DNA of 35,495 nt from Chlamydiia bacterium (lineage in GTDB: Bacteria; Chlamydiota; Chlamydiia; Chlamydiales; Simkaniaceae), in NCBI GenBank assembly GCA_020440285.1, contig JAGROK010000023.1:1-35495 (forward strand), written 5' to 3'. Every line of letters begins with the position of its first letter. The stretch's first letter is position 1. Below the pieces are notes generated by a model that saw nothing but the letters and a program-made list of their open reading frames with translations, searched no databases and was not told the origin of the DNA. Shown piece by piece: positions 21,813 to 30,717 of the stretch. A program made the translations under genes and the position numbers.

Positions 21813-22712
21813 TTAATTGTTCAAACTTAGGGTTGACATCTCTTCTTCAGCGTAGGGGACAAGTTCAGGGTAGTGCCTTTCTAGCCAAGGGATGAGCTTT
21901 TGATGGATTCTTTTAAGTTCTTGATTATAGAAATAATTTAAATCCTTTTTTGGGTCGTGATGAAAGCCTCCAACATCGAGCTCAATGCCCTTTCCATCGA
22001 TGAATCCAAAGTTGCGGATAAGGTGGGGGTCTTTGTCGCTGTACCCCTTTTTAGCCCGCATGACAGTCAGGGAAAAAAGATCGGATAGAGCTTTTTGAGC
22101 CTCTTTTGTTTTCCCCTCCTGCTTTAAGGCTAGAAGATAGGAAGGGGTTGGGATCGCTTTTTTTTGAATGATGAACTCCACCTCTCCTAAGGGAATTTGG
22201 TGTTTAAGACCAATCCGATCCTTGACAGTGAGGATAGGGTTAAAGTGGGGAGTTTTATTAAGGTGAAGAAAGAGGATTCCTGTTTCTTTTTTAAATTCGG
22301 TGTAGGCTGTTTTGCAACTTCCAAAGGTTGCATTAACGGTTTCTTTTTTCTTTTCGATCCAATTTTCCCTCTTAAGTGCAAGGGAAGAGGGGAGGGGAAG
22401 GGAAGTCAAAAGGGGGTTAAGGCGCCACCTTTTGTGTTTGAAAAATTTGATCACATAGTTTTTATCCTCACTCATAAAAACAAAGCTTTGGGAGCCACTT
22501 TCTAAGTAGTGATAGGTTTGATGGAGGGCGCTTTCTATAAGCTCTTGGTCTTCACTTTCAAAGGGGACTTCCCAAGCTGGATTATAGGGGAGGTTCGAGG
22601 TGATGTCTGCATAGCCAAAGCCGTCGGTTAAGAGATGGGAGAGGCGCTCGACACCTACAAGCATTCCAAGGATAAGGAGGGGGATCATCCACTTAATAAG
22701 TCGTGATTTCAT
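21813..22712 (-). CDS. family A kinase-fold-like exported protein, paralogue A3
   Basis: A 299-residue protein with one N-terminal hydrophobic segment (WMIPLLILGMLVGV) followed by LTDGFGYADI, parallel to TKGF in A1. Motifs run in the family order: YLESGSQSFVFMSED, VIKFFKHKR, LFLHLNKTPHF, VEFIIQKK, KKGYSDKD…RNFGFIDG and ELDVGGF. The first glycine of the loop is replaced by Glu (ESGS against GSGK in A1). The ATG at 22712 has AAGGAG before it; an ATG at 22733 is possible but lacks this. It overlaps the end of A4 by 20 bp and is co-translated with it. Whether it is an active kinase cannot be said from sequence alone. Confidence 0.8.
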   Translation of the reverse strand: MKSRLIKWMIPLLILGMLVGVERLSHLLTDGFGYADITSNLPYNPAWEVPFESEDQELIESALHQTYHYLESGSQSFVFMSEDKNYVIKFFKHKRWRLNPLLTSLPLPSSLALKRENWIEKKKETVNATFGSCKTAYTEFKKETGILFLHLNKTPHFNPILTVKDRIGLKHQIPLGEVEFIIQKKAIPTPSYLLALKQEGKTKEAQKALSDLFSLTVMRAKKGYSDKDPHLIRNFGFIDGKGIELDVGGFHHDPKKDLNYFYNQELKRIHQKLIPWLERHYPELVPYAEEEMSTLSLNN

Positions 22713-23550
22713 CGAGCTCCTTGGTAAAGGCATCTAGCAAAAGGGGGTGGTTTTTTCTAATCCATCCTTCGAACTCTCGAGTAATCCGGATCATTTCGGG
22801 AGCGTAAATTTTAGGATCTTTTTCTTCTGAAGAATAAGAAAGGCGGCCAAAATCAATTTGAAAAGGGGTTTTTCCAATGAAGCCAAAGTTGGTACTAAAG
22901 TCGGGATCCTTATCAAAGAGCCCTTTTTGGCACCGCTGCGCCGCGAGTTTAAGAAGAGTCTGGATCCCTTTTTTTGCTGTTTCGATTTCCCCGTTTTCTA
23001 TCCACTTATCAATTGTTTTATAAGCGCGGGTCCCTTTTTTTTGGATGAGAAATTCAACTTGATCGAGATCGACGCTATGACGTTTTCCAATCTTATCGAT
23101 GAGAGTAACGCGCTTTTTGAGGTGGTTTGTTTTTGCAAGGTGGAGGTAAAGAAGGGCTGTTTCTTCTTTCAGATTGTCATAAGCGATCGCAAGGCTTTCA
23201 AAGGTTTTTTCAAGGATCTCCCTTTTTTTTGCTCGCTTTTCTTTTAATTTCCCAAAGTCAGGGAGGAAGTTCAGCCAAGGGGGAGTGCGCATATGTTGAA
23301 ATTTAAAAAGTTTGAGAACAACGGTTTGATCTTCGGAAAGAAAAATGTAGGATTGACTTCCCGAGTCAAAATAGGTGAAGGGCTTTTTCATTAAATCGGC
23401 AGGGAATTCTCCTTCTCGATGCCACTTTGAGTGGTCCCCTTTTGGGGCGTAGACATTGACCATGGCAAACCCATCTGTTGCTTTATGGCAAAGGGGGGCG
23501 AGGGCAAAGAAGGCAAGGAGGAAAAGAAAAAATATAAATAATCGCTTCAT
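22693..23550 (-). CDS. family A kinase-fold-like exported protein, paralogue A4
   Basis: A 285-residue protein with a signal-peptide-like N-terminus (MKRLFIFFLFLLAFFALAPL) and then ATDGFAMVNV. Family motifs: YFDSGSQSYIFLSED, VLKLFKFQHMRT, LYLHLAKTNHL, VEFLIQKKGTRAY, KGLFDKDPDFSTNFGFIG and QIDFGRL, the last matching a kinase DFG exactly. It is the first gene of the minus-strand run and shares a 39-bp divergent region with the MFS gene. The four family A members share motifs throughout but diverge in loops, as expected of old tandem duplicates. Function unknown. Confidence 0.8.
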   Translation of the reverse strand: MKRLFIFFLFLLAFFALAPLCHKATDGFAMVNVYAPKGDHSKWHREGEFPADLMKKPFTYFDSGSQSYIFLSEDQTVVLKLFKFQHMRTPPWLNFLPDFGKLKEKRAKKREILEKTFESLAIAYDNLKEETALLYLHLAKTNHLKKRVTLIDKIGKRHSVDLDQVEFLIQKKGTRAYKTIDKWIENGEIETAKKGIQTLLKLAAQRCQKGLFDKDPDFSTNFGFIGKTPFQIDFGRLSYSSEEKDPKIYAPEMIRITREFEGWIRKNHPLLLDAFTKELDEITTY

Positions 23551-23589
23551 TATTCTATAACAATAAACATTAGTGATATCTTATAAATT
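23551..23589. promoter_or_regulatory. 39-bp divergent promoter region between A4 and the MFS gene
   Basis: The two start codons face away from each other across only 39 bp of AT-rich sequence. It contains CTTATAAATT just before the MFS start and, on the other strand, TATAAGATAT and TTATAGAATA before A4. Neither gene has a ribosome-binding site in the gap, so short-leader or leaderless transcripts, with -35 elements possibly inside the opposing gene, are likely. Individual boxes cannot be assigned with confidence. Confidence 0.35.
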
Positions 23590-25122
23590 ATGGCTATTTC
23601 TGAAAAGAAAAGAAGACGTCTGATTCTCCTTGCAATGACAAGCTCTACCTCGCTGATTTTTTTGAATGCGACCCTTCTTCCTGTTGCCCTTCCAACGATT
23701 CAAAGGGAGCTTTTTGTCTCTATTAGTACTTTGCAGTGGATCATCAATGCTTATCTTTTGGCAACGGCAGTTTTTGTCATTGCAGGAGGAAGGTTGGGCG
23801 ATCTTTTTGGTCATCGCCGCATGTTTTGTATAGGGGTTACGATCTATTCGGTTGCATCGGTTATGGGGGCGATGGGAGAAACGGGGTGGTGGCTTGTGAT
23901 GTCTCGCGCCATTCAAGGAACGGGAGGAGCTCTCATGTCTCCATCGGGGATGTCGATTCTTATCCACGCTTTTCCAGAAAATCAAAGGGGGCGGGCGATT
24001 GGAATTGTGATCGCAGCAGGCTCTTTTTTTCTCTCTTTAGGTCCTTTTATTGGAGGGGCCTTTACTCAATACCTGTCTTGGCGCCTCGCCTTTTGGATCA
24101 ATCCTCCCATCGCCTTTTTGGGGATTTTGATGATCTTGAAAGGGGTTCCAAAATCTGAAGGGAAAAAAGGGAGTTTTGATTTTCTAGGATTTGTTGCCCT
24201 CTCCCTTTCGATTTTCTGCTTAACTTTTGGGCTAATGCAGGGAAAGGTTTGGGGATGGGGATCGTGGCAGGTGGTGTTTTTGTTTTTCCTTTTCGTGACG
24301 TTTTTTTTGGCAGTGCGTGGTTTGGAAAGGTTTGCTAAACACCCTTTTTTCCAGTTTAGCCTGTTTCGGAGCCGCACTTTTTTAGGGGGGTGCATTTTAA
24401 TTGTTTGTTCGCAATTCCTCATCATGATCACTGTTTTCTGGCCCCTTTATTTTCAAAAGATTGTCGTCGGTTCTCCAATGATTGCAGGTCTTATCACAGC
24501 GATTGGAACGATCCCTTTGATGCTTTTTGCTCCAATTAGTGGGAATCTTGGTGATCGAAGGGGGGCCCGCGTTCCCCTTATGATTGGATATCCTTTACTC
24601 TTTTTGAGTTTTCTGTGGTTTGCCTATTTTCTTTATTATCAAAGTGTTCCTCTTCTTTTCCCAGCTCTATTTGCTTTTGGAGCAGGGATCTCTTTTGTGA
24701 TGACCCCAGCAAGTGCGGCAACTCTTAGCGCTGTTCCTAAATCGCAAACGGGGGTTGCAACTGGGATGTATAATACCCTCCGCTTTACTGGAGCGAGCGT
24801 TGGAGTGGCGGTTCTTGGAGCTGTCCAGGTCAATGTGCAAGAGGGACTTTTTCAAGCCTCTTTTAAGAAAAATCCTGAGACGCTTCACTTAAACCCAGAT
24901 CTGTATGAGGGGCTTTTAAATCATTTGCCTAAGTCAGTTGAAGCGGCAAATCACTTAGAGCCTGCGGTTTTAGATTATATCAAAGAGGCTCTTATCGCAG
25001 CCTCTACCACGGCGTTTTCATTGACAAATTTAGTGACAGCAGCTGTTGCTTTTGTCGCTTTTTTTATCACCCTCGCCTTTTTCAAGGCGAAAAAAATAGG
25101 AGATAATGGGAAGGGAGATTGA
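23590..25122 (+). CDS. MFS multidrug-type exporter, 14-TM DHA2 family
   Basis: A 510-residue inner-membrane transporter of the EmrB/QacA (DHA2) type. Seen motifs: the loop 2-3 signature GGRLGDLFGHRRMF (motif A), SRAIQGTGGALMSPS, an antiporter motif C-like segment GSFFLSLGPFIGGAF in TM5, and WRLAFWINPP, typical of the 14-helix group. Hydrophobic segments fill the whole length, as expected for 14 helices. The family exports drugs or amphipathic compounds using the proton gradient. The actual substrate is unknown, and no membrane-fusion partner is encoded beside it. It opens the only plus-strand block in the window. Confidence 0.92.
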   Translation: MAISEKKRRRLILLAMTSSTSLIFLNATLLPVALPTIQRELFVSISTLQWIINAYLLATAVFVIAGGRLGDLFGHRRMFCIGVTIYSVASVMGAMGETGWWLVMSRAIQGTGGALMSPSGMSILIHAFPENQRGRAIGIVIAAGSFFLSLGPFIGGAFTQYLSWRLAFWINPPIAFLGILMILKGVPKSEGKKGSFDFLGFVALSLSIFCLTFGLMQGKVWGWGSWQVVFLFFLFVTFFLAVRGLERFAKHPFFQFSLFRSRTFLGGCILIVCSQFLIMITVFWPLYFQKIVVGSPMIAGLITAIGTIPLMLFAPISGNLGDRRGARVPLMIGYPLLFLSFLWFAYFLYYQSVPLLFPALFAFGAGISFVMTPASAATLSAVPKSQTGVATGMYNTLRFTGASVGVAVLGAVQVNVQEGLFQASFKKNPETLHLNPDLYEGLLNHLPKSVEAANHLEPAVLDYIKEALIAASTTAFSLTNLVTAAVAFVAFFITLAFFKAKKIGDNGKGD

Positions 25123-25142
25123 CAGAGAGCGCCTTGTCTTGT

Positions 25143-25967
25143 ATGAGAAAAGGAATAGGGGGCTTTCATTTGAAGAGATGGTTTGTGTTATTAATGGGGT
25201 GTTTGTCCACCCTCTTTTGCGCAGAAGAGATTCGTGTTGTAGCGGTTAAGCCTACCCCTGAATCAAACGAGGTCCGCACTCGAGTTATCTTCCCTCGCCC
25301 TTATGAAAACAAAAGAAAATCTCCTATCAATGTGCAACTAAGGCTCGAAGGGTTTCCTCTTGGGGCAGCGACTCAAAATAAGCGGGGAAAAGAGCTTTAT
25401 AATGATCCGGAGGGGCAGGCGATCCATGTGATCATTGATAATGAACCTTACCTTATCTATAACCAACCGTTTGAAGAAGCTTATGATAAGATTATAAGTT
25501 TTCATATCCCGTTTGTTTTAAAGCCTGGAATGCATGTGATCCGCGCTTTTCCTGTTTATTCGTATGGAGAAAGTGTAAAGGGAAAAAGGGCATTTGCAGC
25601 TGAGGTGTTTTATTTTCAAGATGGTAAAAAAGTTGACGAGCTCAATATCCATCTTCAAAAACCTTATCTCACTTATAATGAGCCGCAAGGGAGATATCCT
25701 GCCGGAGGAAAGGATCCAATCCTTCTCGATTTTCTCCTTTCTCACTGCGAGCTTAGTCCAAATGGGTTTAAAGTGCGCCTTTCGATTAATGGAAAGATGA
25801 TTCAATATCTTACTGAGTATTCTCCTTATTATTTGTATGGGATTGCTCCTGGTCGCCATACCGTTAAGCTGGAGTTGATTGATCGGGAAAATCAACTCGT
25901 TCCTGGTTTTTTTAATGTGACGGAACGGGAAATCATCGTTGATAATAATCAATCGCTCTCCCCATAA
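25143..25967 (+). CDS. exported beta-rich protein of unknown function
   Basis: About 265-274 residues. It has a signal peptide (KRWFVLLMGCLSTLFCAEE) and then a beta-strand-rich body with two turn-like motifs, PGMHVIRAFPVYSYGESV and PGRHTVKLELIDRENQLVPG, of the kind seen in immunoglobulin-like domains. The start is uncertain. ATG 25143 has no ribosome-binding site; a TTG at 25170 has AGGGGG at good distance; a TTG at 25119 overlaps the MFS stop. The gene follows the MFS exporter directly and precedes the 723-residue unknown by 20 bp, so all three are probably co-transcribed. No family was recognised. A periplasmic or outer-membrane location is likely. Confidence 0.75.
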   Translation: MRKGIGGFHLKRWFVLLMGCLSTLFCAEEIRVVAVKPTPESNEVRTRVIFPRPYENKRKSPINVQLRLEGFPLGAATQNKRGKELYNDPEGQAIHVIIDNEPYLIYNQPFEEAYDKIISFHIPFVLKPGMHVIRAFPVYSYGESVKGKRAFAAEVFYFQDGKKVDELNIHLQKPYLTYNEPQGRYPAGGKDPILLDFLLSHCELSPNGFKVRLSINGKMIQYLTEYSPYYLYGIAPGRHTVKLELIDRENQLVPGFFNVTEREIIVDNNQSLSP

Positions 25968-25987
25968 TAAAGGTAGGGGGAACGTCT

Positions 25988-28159
25988 GTGGCTAAGAAGG
26001 GAAAAGGGAAAAAAGATCAAGAGATGTCCATTATGGATGCTGTTGATAACCTCTCGGGGATGGCTGAGCTTGATGCAACCATTGAGAAAGAGGGAGAAGC
26101 TCTTGGCGTTAAAAAAAATCTCCACAAACTTAAAGAGTTAAAAGAAGAAGAAAAAGAAGAGACCCTTTCAACTGTGAAGGGGACTTTTAAGACAGTTCAT
26201 AATTATCTTAAGCATGTCTATTCCAAAGATAAGGAACATCTTAAGGACCGCGATATGCAGCGGGGGATTAAAGCGATCATGGTCCTTGCCGACGAAGCTG
26301 CAGATAAGCTCGATAAATGCACCTCCCTTTTTAAACATACCTATAAAGAGGGAAAAGTTTCTGAAATCAAGGAATATAAAGAGCTTAAGAGTTTCTATAG
26401 TAAAAAGATCCTAAAACGATTTGAAGAGGTTCTTGCAACGGAGGCTGCGTGGCAAGAGGAGTGGGCAACCGAAGATGAGAAGATTGATATTGAAAGGCAA
26501 GGACTTAAAGATTTAGAGATGGTTAAACGGGATAAAGAGTATGAGCTCTTTTATATCCGAAAAGATGATGGAAAGCCTTTTTTCAACCGGAACCTTTTAA
26601 GACACATTAAGCTTGTCAGTGACTTTGATGAAGTCATCATGGGATTTGAGGGGGAGGACCCCCTCCTTAGGATCAATGTCCTCCTTGATCACGAAGCTCA
26701 AAATGTTGCTGAGGAAATTCGAGAGATTGCAAGGAATGAGCTAGGTGACTTTTATGCCGATGCCTTTCACCACAAAGAGATTCCCATTGTGAGTGATGTT
26801 TTAAAGATGACGATGTCTTTAATGCTCGCTTGTAATCCCCAAAACCTTCTAGAGAATACGATGGGGAAGGTATGTACCCGCTATCTTAAGGACTTTCACC
26901 TTTTCCTCAGGGAAGTTCTTGTCTCTCCCGACTATCTTCGCCTTATTAGTCATAGCGTTGAAGAAACCGACCAAATCTCTCGCGCTCTTGTTAATCTTAT
27001 TCATGCATTTTCCTACGCTTTTTTTTCTCATAGTGGAAAAAAGCAGGAGATGCTCGGCTATTTTGAAGACCTTGCTAAGGAGGCAAGTGGAGGGGTTTCT
27101 TTAAAGCGGAGAGATAACATCGATACAAACCTACTTATGAGTGAGATTTTCGATCTTCATGATAGTGTCACGACAATGCTAAAAAAGTATCCGAGTGGAC
27201 CTTTGTTTAAAACCCTTGATATCTTTCAAGATCGAAATGAGCAGGAAGGGTTTGATCCGATTAGACAGGGGAATCCCCCTTATTATCTTTATACCTTTTC
27301 AAATAGCGCCTTTGATTCAAGGTGTTTGAAAATTCCTTGCCCTACCCTTCACGCACATATTAATAAGGCGGGGGTCATCGATGAATTTAAAGGGTTTTTA
27401 CGCTACTTTGAGACGAAAAAAGAACTTGAAAAGCACCTTCATTTTAATTTGCAAGATCGCACTTCATGGGAAGAACATGCCCGCTGCGCTGCCCTTGAAA
27501 AGCTTCAAAATCAAGCAGAGTTTTCAAAGCAATTCATATTGGTCACTCTCCCGAAAAAAAGTGATTTCTATTTTCAATCTGAAGACTATCTTAAAATCAA
27601 TGGAGCAAAAGACTTTCTCAAACTCGTTGAAGAGCAGGTGCAAAGTGGAGAAGAGTGTGGCTTTTATTTTTCAAAGCATCTTCCGAAGAAAGAAATTGAT
27701 TCTTTTGTGAAAAAGATCCTACCGATTATTCACACCCACTTTTTTAAAAAGAAGGCTAAACTTGATCGGAAAGAGCGGCTAGATTTTATTGAGATTTTTT
27801 ATCTTCTTCTTGAGCTAAAAATTCTTGAGCTTGCAAAGGCTGATACATTTACCTTTTCGTGTAAAGATGGGGTCGATGTGGGAGCTGCGGCAAGCGCTGC
27901 TTTTTTTGCCCTAACCAAACTTTTTGGAAAAGAGGATAAGTGGTCGATTGAAGAACAAGATCACCTCCTTTGGATCCTTTTAGGGCCGGCGCTAACAGTA
28001 AGGGAGCGCCTGATTGATTACAGACGTTTCAGTCGAATGGCTAGTGCATTAAGTATTCTATCTGGAGCCCTTTCCAAAGAAAGAGATAAGATCATGAAAG
28101 CGCTTCAACCTCTTTTTGGCGCAAAACTCTTCCAAAAACTCAAAAATGACGTTAATTAA
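25988..28159 (+). CDS. large charged cytoplasmic protein of unknown function
   Basis: A 723-residue protein without signal or membrane segments. The GTG at 25988 is preceded by AGGGGGA at a suitable distance. It opens with a lysine-rich stretch (MAKKGKGKKDQ) and a Lys/Glu helix likely to form a coiled coil (about residues 30-60). The remainder is mainly helical, with repeated Leu/Phe-rich amphipathic segments and a short acidic-aromatic middle. Phrases such as LGDFYADAFHHKEIPIVSDV and NPPYYLYTFSNSAFDSRC are distinctive but match no family I know. It ends tail-to-tail with yqgE with an 8-bp overlap. A chlamydia-restricted protein is the most likely class. Confidence 0.78.
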   Translation: MAKKGKGKKDQEMSIMDAVDNLSGMAELDATIEKEGEALGVKKNLHKLKELKEEEKEETLSTVKGTFKTVHNYLKHVYSKDKEHLKDRDMQRGIKAIMVLADEAADKLDKCTSLFKHTYKEGKVSEIKEYKELKSFYSKKILKRFEEVLATEAAWQEEWATEDEKIDIERQGLKDLEMVKRDKEYELFYIRKDDGKPFFNRNLLRHIKLVSDFDEVIMGFEGEDPLLRINVLLDHEAQNVAEEIREIARNELGDFYADAFHHKEIPIVSDVLKMTMSLMLACNPQNLLENTMGKVCTRYLKDFHLFLREVLVSPDYLRLISHSVEETDQISRALVNLIHAFSYAFFSHSGKKQEMLGYFEDLAKEASGGVSLKRRDNIDTNLLMSEIFDLHDSVTTMLKKYPSGPLFKTLDIFQDRNEQEGFDPIRQGNPPYYLYTFSNSAFDSRCLKIPCPTLHAHINKAGVIDEFKGFLRYFETKKELEKHLHFNLQDRTSWEEHARCAALEKLQNQAEFSKQFILVTLPKKSDFYFQSEDYLKINGAKDFLKLVEEQVQSGEECGFYFSKHLPKKEIDSFVKKILPIIHTHFFKKKAKLDRKERLDFIEIFYLLLELKILELAKADTFTFSCKDGVDVGAAASAAFFALTKLFGKEDKWSIEEQDHLLWILLGPALTVRERLIDYRRFSRMASALSILSGALSKERDKIMKALQPLFGAKLFQKLKNDVN

Positions 28160-28712
28160 GCTCTAGATCTTCAGGCATCAGGGAAATGGTTTTATACTTT
28201 CCCCCCATCTCCCTTAAAAGGGTTTGCCATAGCCTTTCTGGTGGGGTGGTAAAGACATGCTCTTTTTTAGCAGGGCAGAGAAACCACGCCCCCTTTAAAA
28301 ACTCCCGCTCAAGGACTCCAGATGCCCAGCCACCGTAGCCGAAGCATACAATGGTTTGAGGGGCCTTTTCCTCTTCATCTTGGAGTGATCCCATATCTCC
28401 GTTCAAATAGATCCCGGGGCAAACCTCGAGGCTTCCTTCGTCGTCATACCCTTGATCTTGAAGAAGGAGGATCTGATTGGGTTGGTTGGGGCCACCTGCT
28501 CGCATTTCAATTGACTGATCTCCCTTTTCGATCCCTAAAAAGTCTTCCTCTATTTCTACTTCGAGGGGTTTGTTGACGATAAGGCCAAAAGAGCCAATCG
28601 TGCTGTGGTCACATAGGAGGACGACACTTCGGTAGAAAATACCACTTTCAATGTTGGGGCTTGCAACCAAGAAGGTTCCTTTCTTGAGCTCTGAATAGGG
28701 AACATGATTCAT
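28152..28712 (-). CDS. yqgE: YqgE/AlgH (UPF0301) family protein
   Basis: A 186-residue cytoplasmic protein of the YqgE/AlgH family. Characteristic features are the N-terminal LKKGTFLVASPNI, FYRSVVLLCDHSTIGSFGLIVNKPL, the GGPNQPNQI segment, and FGYGGWASGVLEREFLKGAWF near the C-terminus. I placed the start at ATG 28712 (MNHVPYSELKKG), which matches the usual family N-terminus; an ATG four codons upstream is less likely. The family's biochemical role is unsettled. It lies 33 bp behind the MCE gene on the same strand and may be the last gene of that operon. Confidence 0.92.
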   Translation of the reverse strand: MNHVPYSELKKGTFLVASPNIESGIFYRSVVLLCDHSTIGSFGLIVNKPLEVEIEEDFLGIEKGDQSIEMRAGGPNQPNQILLLQDQGYDDEGSLEVCPGIYLNGDMGSLQDEEEKAPQTIVCFGYGGWASGVLEREFLKGAWFLCPAKKEHVFTTPPERLWQTLLREMGGKYKTISLMPEDLELN

Positions 28713-28745
28713 AACCCTACCCATATCAAAGGGAAGATTATTTTA

Positions 28746-29945
28746 CTAGCGGCTGATGCTTTGGAGCTGCTCGTTGTAAAGCTTCAGGTTGTCGTAAAGG
28801 GCCTGGGAGCGGCGCATCAGTTCTGCAAAGTCTTTTTGGAAAAGGTTGGTATCAAAGATTTGCTGACTTTGAGAGTTATTTTCAGCGCGGTCGACAAGCA
28901 TGGAGAGGCGAGACATCGAGGTGTTAATGAGATCAACCTCTTTATTAAAATAGCTCCGGAAGTCTTGTGGGGTGTTAAGGGCGTTTAGAAATGTAACTTG
29001 TTTAAGGCGAGTTCTTTGCCACTCTTTATTAAGGTTAAAGAGAAAGCCGTAGTGATTGACATCGTTCATCATCGTATCGAGCTTACTTAAAATAGCAGTT
29101 ACACGAAGGTAGGTATCGTCATCCATAAAGAGTTTGCCAAGGGTTCCATCTCCTTTAGCGACATTGTTCATGATATGGTCAAAGGCGTAGCTTGCCTTCT
29201 TGGTATTTTTAAGGGTGACGGCTAGGTTTCTAAAGGCATCGTCTTGCTCGAGCTGATCGATTGCGGAGTGGACATCCCGCATGGCAACGGCAAAGTTTTG
29301 CGCTCCCAATTTAACATCGTCGATAAGATGGGTTTGGTTGATCCGATTTAGGGTGATCGAGGCCTCTGCCATGGCATCATCAAAAGAGCGGATGGCAGCG
29401 CCGAGCTCGTGTCCATTCTGATCGATCCAGGCGATCACTTTATCGAGAGTTTCCTCCACCTTATCTGAGAGTTGGGAGAGTTCGTTGAAGGCACTTTCAA
29501 GGGGATCGACCGATTCAGCGTAAACAGGTGTTTTTGCTGAGATAAGGGTTGGCTTCACCCCTTTTGGAGGGGAGCGGGGGATGATTGCGATCGATTTTTC
29601 TCCTAAAAGACCAGAGGTTTGAACGGTGATTTCGTCTGTGTTGTAGACGTGAACGCTTGAGTCGATATGGAGAACAAGCTGATAAAAATAGACCTGTCCA
29701 AGTTCATCGGTTGGTTGCTCGCGGGCATGGGGAATTTGTTCAATGGCGACCACCTCTCCAACAGGTTTTCCAGCAAACATGACGCGGGTTCCAAGTGAAA
29801 GGCCATTGATGTTAGAAAATCGAACGATAAGGGTTTCTTTTCCATCGCCCACGCTAGGTTCTAGAAAGAGGATGATTCCCACAACAAGTGCGCAGGCAAC
29901 GACAACAAAGAGGCCGATAAGCATATTCTTCATGTAGTCAATCAT
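28746..29945 (-). CDS. mlaD: MCE-domain (MlaD-type) periplasmic lipid-transport protein
   Basis: A 399-residue protein anchored by one N-terminal membrane helix (LIGLFVVVACALVVGIILFL). The single MCE domain is at about residues 38-130 (VRFSNINGLSLGTRVMFAGKPVGEVVAIE, then VQTSGLLGEKSIAIIP). A long helical region follows (SAFNELSQLSDKVEETLDKVIAWI onward) that probably forms a coiled coil or tunnel. It is the substrate-carrying partner of the ATPase and permease encoded just upstream. An AGGAGA ribosome-binding site precedes the ATG. E. coli MlaD is shorter (183 residues); the long helical tail is closer to plant TGD2 and mycobacterial MCE proteins. Phospholipid transport is a family-based inference. 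Confidence 0.9.
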   Translation of the reverse strand: MIDYMKNMLIGLFVVVACALVVGIILFLEPSVGDGKETLIVRFSNINGLSLGTRVMFAGKPVGEVVAIEQIPHAREQPTDELGQVYFYQLVLHIDSSVHVYNTDEITVQTSGLLGEKSIAIIPRSPPKGVKPTLISAKTPVYAESVDPLESAFNELSQLSDKVEETLDKVIAWIDQNGHELGAAIRSFDDAMAEASITLNRINQTHLIDDVKLGAQNFAVAMRDVHSAIDQLEQDDAFRNLAVTLKNTKKASYAFDHIMNNVAKGDGTLGKLFMDDDTYLRVTAILSKLDTMMNDVNHYGFLFNLNKEWQRTRLKQVTFLNALNTPQDFRSYFNKEVDLINTSMSRLSMLVDRAENNSQSQQIFDTNLFQKDFAELMRRSQALYDNLKLYNEQLQSISR

Positions 29946-29946
29946 C

Positions 29947-30717
29947 TTATTTTCTCCTAAACGTGCGAGGATCCTCTGATATGGTTTTCCGTAAAAATTC
30001 TATAATCGGGTCATCGATCTTTAAAAAGGGGTCTGGCTCATCGATATACGCGATTTTTCCATCTTTGTGAAGGGCTAATCGATCTCCAACAAATAGGGCG
30101 GAGATAATATCGTGGGTTACAACGATACTGGTTGCTTTTAGCTCTTCTTGTGTTTTGACAATGAGTTCATTGATCTGCATTGCTGTAATAGGGTCGAGCC
30201 CTGTTGTGGGCTCATCATACAACAAATACTTAGGACGGTAAACAATTAAACGGGCAAGGCCAGCTCGTTTCCTCATTCCTCCAGATAAATCAGAGGGCAT
30301 TTTTTTTTGTGTTCCTTCTAATCCTACCATTTGAAGGGCTTCATCTACCCTATCATTGATTTCACTTTTTGCATATTTTTTCCCCGTCTCTAAATTTCCA
30401 TGTTGTTTCAAGAAAAAGGCGGTGTTTTCTTCGATGTTCATCGAATCAAATAGCGCGGCTCCCTGAAAAAGCATCCCCATATTCAGACTGGCTTGATAGC
30501 GAGCATTTCCCCTTAAATCTGAAATCCTTACTCCATCGACTTCAATATACCCTTTGTCGGCATGGGAGATTCCAACAATGTGCTTTAAGAGGACACTTTT
30601 CCCAACGCCAGAGCGTCCTAATATGACAAGGGTTTCCCCTTTTTTAACCGATAGCGTGAGCCCTTGTAGCACTTGATTTCCTTCAAAAGATTTCCATAAG
30701 TCGTGGATAGTGATCAT
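29947..30717 (-). CDS. mlaF: Mla-type ABC transporter ATPase (MlaF/MKL family)
   Basis: A predicted 256-residue cytoplasmic ATPase. Walker A is GRSGVGKS (about residue 37 of the longer frame), the ABC signature DLSGGMRKR (about 146) and Walker B LLYDEPTTGLDP (about 168), followed by the switch histidine in VVTHD. The MRKR after the signature and GARLI-like AGLARLI are typical of MlaF rather than import ATPases. The ATG at 30717 overlaps the permease stop (ATGA) and has GGGGTGG ahead; a GTG three codons upstream is the alternative. It powers lipid movement through the MlaE-type permease. Confidence 0.93.
   Translation of the reverse strand: MITIHDLWKSFEGNQVLQGLTLSVKKGETLVILGRSGVGKSVLLKHIVGISHADKGYIEVDGVRISDLRGNARYQASLNMGMLFQGAALFDSMNIEENTAFFLKQHGNLETGKKYAKSEINDRVDEALQMVGLEGTQKKMPSDLSGGMRKRAGLARLIVYRPKYLLYDEPTTGLDPITAMQINELIVKTQEELKATSIVVTHDIISALFVGDRLALHKDGKIAYIDEPDPFLKIDDPIIEFLRKTISEDPRTFRRK

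Noticed and set aside
9754-23550. The 14-kb A/B/C locus as a classical phage, defence island or integrated element
   Set aside because: No integrase, transposase, tRNA target, phage structural gene, nuclease or helicase was found. The genes are membrane- or export-type and look like local tandem duplications.
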